Shown here piece after piece: positions 29,001 through 38,800 of a stretch of DNA of 64,000 nucleotides. The position numbers and the translations under genes are program-made. Below the pieces are notes generated by a model. The model saw only the letters and a program-made list of their open reading frames with translations, did no database searches and was not told the origin of the DNA. Within the stretch, counting starts at the first letter, position 1, and each line of letters opens with the position of its first letter. The DNA comes from Dasyornis broadbenti (lineage: Eukaryota > Chordata > Aves > Passeriformes > Dasyornithidae): NCBI GenBank assembly GCA_013397935.1, contig VZRN01006818.1, positions 5,703,178 to 5,767,177 on the forward strand. The letters run 5' to 3'.

Positions 29001-31700
29001 AACTTGTAGGTGCTGCAAACCAGCCAGGCTGTTGAGGCAGAGAACAGGCTTCATTGCAGAGGCCAGCTGGCAGTACAGCCTCACTTCCCAGTGTTTCACC
29101 CAGGGAACTGATGTCCCTTTCCTAGTAAATTCAATGCAGGACACTTTGAGGATGTTCAGCTTCTTGCAAGCTCAAAAGTACCTTTGCTCTGCTCATCTTC
29201 AGCAGAGAAGGTACAAAGCAACGCTGTGAGAAGTGTGTATCAGTGTCCTTACCTTACACACCAAAAATCCCACAGTGGAAAGACAGAAAAACCTTATCAC
29301 AAACACCTATAGTACTGTTTATAACTTTTTTTAAAAAAATGCTTATTTCAAATTTATAATAAAATATTCAAGTTGAAAGTCTTTACAACAGCTGAATTCA
29401 CAAAAAAAAAAAAATGGATAGGTGTGGAAAGTAATTTGGCACTTTCAAAAAAGGACTGAGATGTTCCTGCTAGAAAAAAGCAGTCAAAGGAGTAAAGGCT
29501 TTCATTTAGTTGTGGTTTGGGTTCAATTACAAAGCAAATTGTTCAGTTTCAGCTGTGCTGTGGATTTAGTGGAATTGCATTCTGGTCTATATTTCATTTG
29601 GAGGAAGGGGAACACACACACGTTTAGCTTGGTCTTCTTTTGTATTTTGTTTTGCTCAAAAAGCATAGGCATTATTTCATCTTCCTCTTCTCCCTCTCAT
29701 TTAATTGGAAAATATGAAAGACCAGAATGTCAGTGTTACCCTAATCACACACCATCAATACTGGCACAGATAATGGGTAAGGTCTTGCTTCTGGAGTTTC
29801 ATTCCTGCATTTTCTAAATTGAAAGAGAAGCAGCCACCATTCGTGAAAAAGGTCAACATCTGTCCCAATCTGGAAAAAATCTGGTTGATTTCAATGCACT
29901 TTGAATTAGATCCAGATTTTCTCTCCGTACTCTGCATTGTACTTCAGAGGAGAGACAATGTAAGAGAAAACCCTAGTAAGACAATATTCCCCACTAGGAA
30001 AATAATGGCCCTATTTCTAGGACCATTTCATATGTACCATAAATATGTAAGCAGTCTTATTTTACATCCTCTTAACCAAAAGTTAAAGCAGAGAAACATG
30101 TATTTGATGCACTTTTGTAAATATTTCACCATTGATGCTGGAGCAGAACAACCACAAATTATAAAACTCTTGTTCTACTGTATTTGTGTTCTTACAGAGA
30201 CACCACTGTTATTAAAAGCTCATAAGAGATACCTCTAGCAGCTGTAAGCAACAGTGCATCCTTGAATAGACAATAAATTTAGAGATGCTTAATTGACTTT
30301 TCAAAGCTGCTCAGCATCAGTGCCTGTGAGAGGTCAGCTCTTTAAGCCATCATTTGCATATCAAGTTCAAATGCCTAGATTTTGGATGCTCACTATTGAA
30401 AAGAGAACTTGTACTTGTTACAGCAAAAGCCTTTTTCTGGAAGAGGTTACTGACATCTCCCCAGTGAAGGCAAACAGCACCAAGTCTAGGTCAATGCACA
30501 CTGTCACTGAAAGCAATACACTTTCTGAAGATGATTGAAAATGAGGACCTGCTGCAATACAAATACATATCAGGGGAGTTCAAGACATCTGAGCAGCTGC
30601 AGTTCTATGGAGACCCCAAGGCAGCACATTTTTCTTGTCATACCTCATTTCTTTTCCCACGAAGCTAGGAAAGAACAGGTCAGAATTTATGCCAAATGGT
30701 GGAAATGTTCTTTCTGGACTACTTTCAGGTTACTTGAAATTCAGTCATAGTGTTTAAGATATATGAAAAAGAGCAACAAGGCATATTTTATACTTCAGTT
30801 TAGACTCCTAATATCACACAGAATAAGGCATTCACAGGTAAAGATGATGAGCCTGAATTCTGTGTCCCAAAGACCTGCTGTACATGAACTGTCACACTGA
30901 GCATTACAGAAATCAGATACACGTGGTGTGGGTGCTCACATATCACACACTGCATGAAGCAAAGCTAAGGACTCTGAATCTCAGATTTGCGCAATATATG
31001 AAGATTAATTGGAGTGTCTAAATGGGTCTTTTCTTCATAGGATATCTACACAGGTTCAAAGTGTTCCCCTTAGGCACTTAGATTGAGCTTAAGACACTGG
31101 AAAAGCTTAGACCAGGCTTTAATCATCACAGCCCACCAAACAACCATTCTTCCAACATATTGAGAGCTCTTTCAATAGATACCTCTTTATTTGAAATGGA
31201 ATGTATCTTGAAAAATATGAAAAATAAATCACATCTCTCAGAAATCATTTATGAGTCATATTTACACACAATTTTTTTTTGACGACACTGGTATTTCTGG
31301 TCACAAGAGGATATGCTAGAAAACATTTGGTACATCACTGCAGCTATAATTCAGAAGCTGGCATTTGCATATCATGAACCTTAAAAAAGAGCAATTACTT
31401 CAGGATGTCACAGAAATGACATCCACTTAATCTTCCCTTTTCCCCCGTTTTCTAAATTGTCTTGGTCTCTTGGTAACAACAGCTTGGATTTTCTATCTGA
31501 ATCTGCCCCTTAATTACTTTTTTTTTAATTAAGACAAGTAATTTTGACCGCTTTATGAATGGACTGTCCCCACTTTTGCTATCTATAACAAGTATTTGCC
31601 TGTGTTTGTTTTACCAGCATTTTTGTTTATTCTCCAATGAATTTACTTCAGCCATATGCTGTCAGATTTTTTTTTTTCCTTTTTTTGGAAGAGGAAAGAC
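8083..31700. other. Long intergenic region without recognised genes
   Basis: About 23.6 kb with no exon I can defend. Somewhat GC-richer patches at about 9800-10580, 18400-19560, 21600-22140 and 23400-23670 give overlapping open frames on both strands. The longest is 274 codons at 18477-19301, with no domain, no low-complexity signature and no splice context. Some AT-rich blocks, for example 10600-10830 and 28540-28850, have the look of conserved non-coding DNA, which cannot be tested without other genomes. No tRNA or rRNA was recognised. Confidence 0.5.
24706..24723. repeat. (AATC)n microsatellite
   Basis: About four tandem AATC units followed by a TATA-rich stretch, seen directly. Confidence 0.8.
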
Positions 31701-31707
31701 AACTTGA

Positions 31708-31713
31708 TTTATT
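31708..31713 (-). terminator. PHLDA1: Candidate distal polyadenylation signal of PHLDA1
   Basis: Reads AATAAA on the minus strand, within a GTAAATAAATC context. If used, it would give PHLDA1 a 3' UTR of about 3.1 kb in its second exon. Mammalian PHLDA1 is known to have a long 3' UTR, so this is plausible. Another AATAAA lies slightly further on at 31626-31631. Use of either is inferred. Confidence 0.3.
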
Positions 31714-34196
31714 TACTTGCAAAGCTCCAATAAGATGGAGCATGATGTGCTAAACCTATTTTCATAGCCATTGCTTACAAGACAGTAACTATATTAAATC
31801 CAGAAGTTCAAATGAAGACTGTGCAGTAATAGAGGGGCAAGATGAAAAAAAAAAAAATCACAAGTATCTTTTATAACATCAAACAATTTCTTAGTCTAAA
31901 ATTACTATCAGTAAAAAAAAAAAGCAACTATGGAATTCAGAGCGTGAGAAAGTTGTCAGACTGTCCCCATTAGGCAATTTAGCCTTATTTATACTGACAA
32001 GGCATGAGCCACAAGGTCCAACTGTCCCCAGGGGACTCCAGCCAATTTGTTCCCATTCAGTTTCCAGGAGACAGTTCGAAGACACACCAGAAAAGTTTGA
32101 TCCTTACACCCAACCCACCAACTCAGGCTGGAGGTCTGAAGGTGGATTTTGTGATGCGACCACCTCTCACACTATGAGCCTGGCTGACACCGAGGTTTTT
32201 AAACAGGTAACACGGCAGGCAATGACAACCAGCAAAAGTTTCTTGAACTACAGCAGTCCAGAAGGTTTTCAGGGCATCCTTCAGACCAACTCAAAACAAG
32301 AAACGCAAGATAAAAGTGGGATCTAGACCTTGAACCAGTGAAAAGGAGCAGCAAATTCAAAATTAAAGTGGTTCCTTCGTGCCTTCATGTCAATTTTATC
32401 ACTAAAATTGTCGTCTTTAGTTTTCAAAGTACAAGTACTTCCAGAAGAACAGTAAAATTTCAGCTTTAGACTATATCCATAAACTTTTGTGGCATTCAGA
32501 AGCTTGCACCCACTGAGGCCAAGAATAACCACCTCTCTCAGAGAAATACATGTGTCTCTGATCAAATGGGAATTAATTTTCATCAGTTACATTTATCCTT
32601 CAGTAGGCTGAAATGTATTTTAGTAGGTGAGATCAGCAATACATCTGTGTACCTGAAAAGGTGGTTAGTTACTCAGTAAACTGTAATTAATCACTCTAAA
32701 GAGAGGAGCCAAATTACAGTGTATTTTGTAAGTCTTTGACTAGCTCATTAGAGAATCCCCTTGCAGCTCTAACATCCAAGCGTTAGCAGAATGATAATGG
32801 CAGATGTACAGAGACATGGAAATCGAGTATTATGATTGCCAAGCCAGCGAACCTAATCCTAGAAGATGCAGGGCACCTTCAATTTCAATTAATCGCAAAA
32901 TAATGACTTCATTAGGACAGCTGTAATCTACCACCCCAAGCTCATCACGCAGCCTTGTCAAGGGCCAGATAAGAAAGAAGCGCTCAGGAGTAACTACAGA
33001 GGATCATCAGGGCTTTGATTCTGCACCATGACATGTTTTTGTTTGTCTAGGTATGTGACCCTGACACCGGGGGGAAGGAACAGAAGAAGGCTAACACAGA
33101 CCTCAATTTACTCCTTACAGGACTGAGCTTAATCTTAGGGTGCAGAGGAAGGCACTGACATACACAGTAGCCAATTCTAAAATCTTCCTTTGAGTATCAC
33201 TTGAGCCTTTTGCTTTAAACAGAAATAAGCTTGAACTGAGAATGCGAGGCTTTTACTGTCAAGTTACACCTCATTTACACAAAAAGAAAAGTCTTGTATG
33301 CGTAGCTTTAAAAAATTTTGTTTATATTAATGTAAATTGTAAAGGGGCCAAAAGCCATTTTCCTCACCACACGAGTTAAAATAGCTCCGTGGCTTTGAAT
33401 TTTTACCTTGAACCAGAGATGACGGGCCACATTGCTCTGTCCCACTAGGAGCCTCCTCACGTAAACCAGAGAACCTGGGCGGTAGCAGCACCCAACGTGA
33501 AGCCACCCATGGTCAGAAGGTCTCTGTCCTAGAAAGCTCCCTGGCCCAGGCCCGGCTCCCTCCTCTGCACTGGGCAAAGAGCTCCGACCTGCTTCTGCCG
33601 GCATCGCCAACTAAACTCCCACTGACTTCTAAGAGGCAGAGAAACACACACCAGCTGTGCAATTAGCCCTTTGTTTTCCAACTTCATGGCTTCATCAACG
33701 TTTTCAGAGGCAAGATGGCATGCCTCTCTCCACATCTGACAGTGCTAAACACCAAAATTAATCTAGTTCATCTCAGCTAGAGAGCAACTTTCAGCTTATG
33801 AAAACTGTGACCAAAAGAATCCATTTGCACACTAAGACATACATAAAATGGATTTTAAACTATGGGCTGCTTTAATGCAAGACATTTAAAAACCATCATG
33901 AAAACGAAACACAAGTTGAGAGTCCAGCTCACTTAAAAACTGAGTGTGCAGAGGGAGCCCTGAACTTGGACGCTAAGAAACATTCATGAACACTTTCCAG
34001 CTCTGGCCCACCAGCCTAGGAGCAAGCACATCACACGGATAGCTGGAATCCAACTCAGATTCCTGTATCACAAAAGAAATTGGTCAGATTCCTTCTGCTC
34101 ATACACTAAACAGATTGGTTTTAATCTCAGAATGACAAGCAACATTGCTTTTTTGAATAGCCAAGCATGAATAACATTTTGTCATCTTCCACCACG

Positions 34197-34202
34197 TTTA
34201 AT
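34197..34202 (-). terminator. PHLDA1: Candidate proximal polyadenylation signal of PHLDA1
   Basis: Reads ATTAAA on the minus strand and is followed directly by a G/T-rich stretch (CGTGGTGGAAGATG), as expected for a downstream element. Use would give about 650 nt of exon 2. This is an inference from motif and context only. Confidence 0.35.
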
Positions 34203-34540
34203 ATTTTTTTTTTTAAAAAAAATCATTTAAACCCCAGACTATAATTGTTGTTCTCATTAGAGAAAACAGATTTTATATGCAGTATGGGTTTCAGCCAAAT
34301 TTTGAAACACACATCACATCTTCCATGTTAGTGGACTATAGTGTATTTTGGGTAAAAAATGAGTAACTTTTTTTGTCAAATTGCACAGTCAAAGTACCCA
34401 GAACTTTTTAGTTCTTCGAGGGAGCTAACATGCATATTGTTTTTTCCTTTACTTTTTTGATCTGGCCTACATTCAGAAATGTCTTGCAAATAAGCCTTAA
34501 AAAAAAAAAAAGGAAAACAAAATCAAAAGAAAACAACCCT

Positions 34541-34549
34541 AATAAATAA
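34541..34549 (-). promoter_or_regulatory. PHLDA1: AU-rich element nonamer in PHLDA1 3' UTR
   Basis: On the transcribed (minus) strand this reads TTATTTATT, the class of AU-rich nonamer linked to rapid mRNA decay. It lies within a longer A/T-only stretch (about 34541-34575) with repeated ATTTTATTT units, roughly 280 nt into exon 2. PHLDA1 is known as an inducible, early-response type gene, so an instability element fits. Function is inferred. Confidence 0.5.
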
Positions 34550-34825
34550 AATAAAATACATTAAAATAAAGTTACAGTACATCATGTCTCCTCGAAGTCC
34601 CATCGCACCAAAGGATCCTTTCCAAGGTTCATAAATAATGGATTTGAAATGCTTCTCGGCACCGAGGGCGGCAAAGCAGCAGCAGCTGGCTGAGGTTCAG
34701 GCTATTGAGCCGCTTCTCTCTGGTCTACCTGCACCTCCGGCGTCTGCCCAGTTTCTGAGTCCCTGAAGCAGGTCCGCCACGAAAGCGCTCTGTCCCTCTT
34801 CCCCGAAGCGCTCGGTGAACGTAAC

Positions 34826-34932
34826 CTGCAGTGAGACAGAGAGCACACAGGGCAGCCCGTCAGGCCAAGAGGCGGCGGCCGGAGGCGGCAGCCCCGGGGG
34901 CCGGTGCGGCGGTCGCGGGGCCGGGTCCGTAC
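34826..34932 (-). other. PHLDA1: PHLDA1 3' UTR intron
   Basis: A 107-base intron on the minus strand. The donor reads CAG|GTACGG, five bases after the stop codon TAG (34938-34940). The acceptor is preceded by a pyrimidine-rich tract and ends CTGCAG. A CTGAC branch-like motif lies near 34860. Since the stop is so close to the junction, the spliced mRNA should escape nonsense-mediated decay. Human PHLDA1 also has two exons with coding sequence essentially in the first. Confidence 0.75.
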
Positions 34933-34937
34933 CTGCG

Positions 34938-35402
34938 CTAGGCGGAGTTGGAGGCGCCGCGGAGGCGCGGGCCGTGGGGCGCCGCCAGGTGCTGCTGCTT
35001 CTGCCGGGTGGAGCGCACGGCCAGGATGGCCTGGCGGTTCTTGTACTGCACCATCTGCAGCGTGATCGCCGCGTTCCAGCCCTGCTCCTGAGCGCACCGA
35101 AAGTCGATCTCCTTCCCCTCGGCCATCACCACCGTGAAGTACACGTACTTGCCCTTCCGCTCCACGCAGTCCACCGTCTTCATGTTGGAGAAGTGAAGCT
35201 CCTTGATCTTGGCCGCCGGCTCGGCCGGCGGCGCTGGCTGCTGCTGCTGCTGTTGCTGCGGCGGCGGGGGGTGTTTGGGGGGGATGAGGAGCAGCCCCTC
35301 CTCGGTGAGGATACAGCGCTTCTTCTTCCAGAGCTGCAGCAACCCGTCGCTCCTCTTCTCCAGCATGCCTTCCTTCACCGCCTTACAGCCGCTCTCCAGC
35401 AT
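34938..35402 (-). CDS. PHLDA1: Pleckstrin homology-like domain family A member 1
   Basis: Codes for a 154-residue protein in one exon. The start chosen is the ATG at 35400-35402 (context AGAAGGATGC, A at -3). It gives the MLES..GCKA beginning that matches the short mammalian form (TDAG51); human also has an N-terminally extended form. The PH-like domain is split by an insert: residues 10-41 hold KEGMLEKRSDGLLQLWKKK and ILTEEGLLLIP, residues 44-64 are a Pro/Gln/Ala-rich insert with four Pro and seven Gln, and residues 65-127 resume with KELHFSNMKTVDCVERKGKY, the core MAEGKEIDFRC and WNAAITLQMVQYKNRQ. Family knowledge: a cytosolic and nuclear phosphoinositide-binding-type protein linked to apoptosis, growth-factor and T-cell activation responses. 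The C-terminus stops after only about 15 residues beyond QKQQHL, lacking the long Pro-Gln and Pro-His repeats that bring the mammalian short form to about 260 residues. The frame stays open upstream through the N gap, so an extended N-terminus cannot be excluded. Confidence 0.93.
   Translation of the reverse strand: MLESGCKAVKEGMLEKRSDGLLQLWKKKRCILTEEGLLLIPPKHPPPPQQQQQQQPAPPAEPAAKIKELHFSNMKTVDCVERKGKYVYFTVVMAEGKEIDFRCAQEQGWNAAITLQMVQYKNRQAILAVRSTRQKQQHLAAPHGPRLRGASNSA
35238..35258 (-). repeat. PHLDA1: Seven-codon glutamine repeat in PHLDA1
   Basis: On the coding strand: CAG, CAA, then five CAG codons, giving seven Gln right after four Pro codons. Mammalian PHLDA1 has a longer Gln run at the same place. 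Five pure CAG units can vary in length between individuals. Confidence 0.9.
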
Positions 35403-35578
35403 CCTTCTGGCAGGGTTAGACGGCCTCCTCCCGCAGGGGCTGGGCTCGGGGGGCAGCCGGCACCAGCCGAGCACTCTTCGCCGGGCACCGGCTCCGAGGC
35501 GGAGGGCCGGGAGCGCCCCGGCCCGCAGGAAGCGGAGCGGCTGCCGCCCGTGCCGCGGCGTGGCGAGCGGCGGGTGCT

Positions 35579-35713
35579 NNNNNNNNNNNNNNNNNNNNNN
35601 NNNNNNNNNNNNNNNNNNNNNNNNNNNNNNNNNNNNNNNNNNNNNNNNNNNNNNNNNNNNNNNNNNNNNNNNNNNNNNNNNNNNNNNNNNNNNNNNNNNN
35701 NNNNNNNNNNNNN
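35579..35713. other. PHLDA1: Assembly gap (135 N)
   Basis: An unsequenced run of N inside the CpG island, 177 to 311 bases upstream of the PHLDA1 ATG on the minus strand. Any frame or protein drawn across it is meaningless because the true length is unknown. It probably hides the 5' UTR or core promoter. Confidence 0.98.
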
Positions 35714-35830
35714 GGCTGCGAGCCCGGCCCGGCTCCCCGCCCCTTGCCCACGGCCGAGCACGGCGGGGCTGCGGAGGGAAGGGGTTCCCCGCCGTATTCA
35801 ACCACCGCTACGCTAACACGGAGAGCTTAA

Positions 35831-38800
35831 GAGGACGCGGCCTATGCCCTATAGCGCTCCTTTGCCTTCCTCCGGGTGTCCCCGCAGTATTTAATTAAAA
35901 CATGTATCCTCAGCCTTCCTCCATGGGCAATAGCAGCAAAGGGCCCTCTTCTGCGTGTTTTTGATTCAATCGCACTAAAACCGGTGCCAGTTTTCAGCAG
36001 CACCCTGATATTTAAGCCATCATCGCTCCATTAAACAAAGGAAAGAGCCTTAAAACACCCTGGTACAAGAGCTTGATCCCTACCCGGGACTGGGGAGAAG
36101 CAGCTTAAACTGTATATATAAAATAAATCTTTACTTTCTGAAGCAGTTTGAGTAATGTCTAAAGCAAGGATCTGTACGACTTCCCTAAGGAAACGGTAGA
36201 ACCTCAGTACATGGAAATTGCAAAAGCAGACTAGGAAAAAAAAAAAAAACCAACACCCCAAACAAAACCAAACTGGCAGAGTTAGGAGTATTTTTCTTAT
36301 TATTGTGCTTTGTTGCCACACATTTGCTTATTGTTTGGATTCTGCCTCGAGGTTAGCTTTTGAATAAATTTGAGTAGAAAAGTAAAGTGATCTAGGGTTA
36401 ATATGAAACTATTTAATTTTTTAATCCTTTTATATATTAGATGTAAATAAAAATCCTGCACAGCTGACTTTGCCTGACAAAGCCAATGTAAACTGAATGC
36501 TAGAAGTTTCATACCATGTCTGAGAGCCCTGCTTTTAAACATGCATTTATCATGACCATAAAAAAAAAACCCTCCTCACAGTAATCCTGGCAGCTAGGAA
36601 GCAGACCATGGTGCAGCATTTGCTGCTGTGTTCTAATAGCAGATTGGGGGGGGGGGTCAACATTAGTGATAGCGTCAATAGAGTTTATCTCTGACAACAT
36701 TTTTAAAAGGATTTCCTCTTATAATCTTTTCCCCTTGCAGTTCAAAGTTAATTTTGATAAACTGTTGAGGGGCAAACAATTAAGGTAATAAAAGCAATTA
36801 AAATTGAGCTGGTTTACGCTTCCTGAGGTAACTGGAAGACACTCAAATCAGTAATTAAGGAAACTTAACTAGCCATAGAATAAGAAAGGAAATTAATTAT
36901 CTTAAAACATCCATTTATATAAAGAATAGTCCCTTCTACTTGGAGCTGAATAGATACACTGTAAGATACAATTCATACTAACAACCATCTTACACCTATT
37001 CTAACAGAGGCACACACTAATTTTCAAAAGATCCAAACACCATTCACTATTGCTTCCATCAGCAGTTCACAGCCACTTGAACCTAAATTTCCCAGCACAA
37101 ATATCTGCATCTCCGGCTACTGCTGCATATACAAGGTGTCTCAAAAACAGCTTGAGCAACATAAGAGAACTCCTGCCTTTTCACCTGATGTGTTTTGCAC
37201 CTATTTCTTTGCTCCTGATTAAGTCTCTGCTCATGTGATACACAATTTTGAAACTCTCCTAACTAGAGCAAACCGGTCAAAATGCATTCACCTATGCAGA
37301 GCAGCTTAATTAAAATACTGAGTTTGTGTAAAGCATAGGACACTAGACTAAACCTACAGAAGACCAATTTCTAACAATTCACCTGTTCAGTTTCGGCTGC
37401 TGCTCCACTGCTGTAAGCAAAAAGCCATTTGATTCCAAGTAAATGCACTAACTAGTAGTGTGGAAACTTGCAGTAGATCTGACAGTGCCACATGTTACAC
37501 TATAATAAACATTCAAAAAATTCTCCCACTCACCCCACAACACTGCACTGTAACGCTTCAGGGCATTAACACACAACCTGTATCTGTGTCATTTAATGTG
37601 AGCTTTTTCGCTTGTTCTCAGTAGTGACAGTAAACTGCAATTATTCCAAAGAAAAAAGTGGGACTAGTGTGGAAGGCCAAATATTTTCATCAAACATACA
37701 GAAGGAGACTAAATTCATTCCTCTTTGCCCTTCCATGACAAAGCATTGAATGTCAGATTTTTAACTCCAAACATTGATGGATGTACTCTGCTAATATATA
37801 GACTCACAGCACTGTTTACTCCTGGTGAAATTCACCTAAGCATGTTGTCAGAAGCAAATGCAAAACATCCATTTAAACTTGTACTCTATAAGCCAACAGA
37901 TATTAACAGTGATTTAAAATACACTATGTTTGACCAAAACCACCAGATTAGTCAAAAGCTAGAAGACTAGTGTAAGATGAATACTGACAGTTCTATGATA
38001 AAAGAACAAAATAACCGAATTGTGCAGTTTGTCAGTAAAGGATAACAAACTTCATTTTCCTAGATGCATGTCAAAACAGAACTTCTGTAAATGTTTCTTA
38101 CACTATAATTTTGAAAAACCACATTCAACACAGGCACACTACAATACCCCACTGAGATTTTACTTCACTTTTCTTGAAACAGACATATAAACAACTGCAC
38201 TTATATTAAATGCTTCACATCTGCTACCTTTACTGAAGTTTTACTAAATACTAGGCAGGTTCTGCAGCCATTCCTCCAGAAATAGCTGATGCAAAGATGC
38301 CTCCTACTGTCAAACCTGAGATACTACAGTCTGAAAAAAACACCAAATCTGATCAGAGGAAGTCTCTACTTCTCATATGTATTTCTTACTGACTTTTTCC
38401 TTTTCCATGTTCAAAGTTGATACTTGCATAAATGTCTGCTTGTTAAATACTCTGGTCTCCTGTATGATAAACTCCCTAACTTAGACTCAAGTGGTTGAAA
38501 TTTTTTATGGGCAACCTTAATTAAAGGGTAATTATATTAAGAATATTCAAAGTTGTTCTTTTTAAACCCTGAGACAAGTCAAACATTGTTTTGGGAAGCC
38601 ATTGTGAAAAACTAAAAAGCCCATGATTTTACTAGTTTCTCCCAGGTAATGAATTTGCAGCCAGCAGCTCAACAATCAACTTTTAGTGTCAGAGGGATGC
38701 TAAACCCATCCCAGCTGATAACCCTTAAGCACCATCCTTTCTTCTATTGCTAAGAAGTGGCTAAAACAGAAAAAGGGTTAAGAGAGAAACTGAAATTAAT

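Larger units (their letters stand above)
31708..34825 (-). other. PHLDA1: PHLDA1 exon 2: 3' UTR (far end uncertain)
   Basis: The near end is set by a convincing splice acceptor: a C/T-rich tract ending in CTGCAG immediately before 34825, with a CTGAC branch-point-like site about 35 bases upstream. The exon contains no continuation of the PHLDA1 frame because the stop codon lies in exon 1. It carries an AU-rich block at about 34535-34575. The far end is not determined: a proximal ATTAAA at 34197-34202 or the distal AATAAA at 31708-31713 could end it. The lower coordinate is therefore the maximal plausible extent. Confidence 0.4.
34840..35830. promoter_or_regulatory. PHLDA1: CpG island covering PHLDA1 coding region and promoter side
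   Basis: The stretch is very GC-rich with frequent CG dinucleotides, unlike the AT-rich DNA on both sides. It contains the PHLDA1 coding exon, the presumed 5' UTR and probably the transcription start, which would be at coordinates above 35402. I could not pick a certain TATA box; CTATAGG near 35850 on the minus strand is weak. Part of the island is missing from the assembly (the N run). Confidence 0.75.

Noticed and set aside
1..33000. Search for another gene such as KRR1 or GLIPR1, expected on this side of the locus
   Set aside because: I found no exon matching these families. In human they are far from PHLDA1, so their absence from this window is expected.
34702..35097. 131-codon minus-strand frame overlapping the PHLDA1 end
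   Set aside because: It reads straight through the predicted intron in another frame than PHLDA1 and resembles no protein.
35403..35801. In-frame N-terminal extension of PHLDA1 to an upstream ATG
   Set aside because: The frame runs through the run of N, whose true length is unknown. The bases next to the MLES start do not look like the human N-terminal extension.
34815..35816. 333-codon plus-strand frame across the PHLDA1 CpG island
   Set aside because: It is antisense to PHLDA1, crosses the N gap, and is open only because GC-rich DNA has few stops. The minus strand carries the clear PH-like domain.
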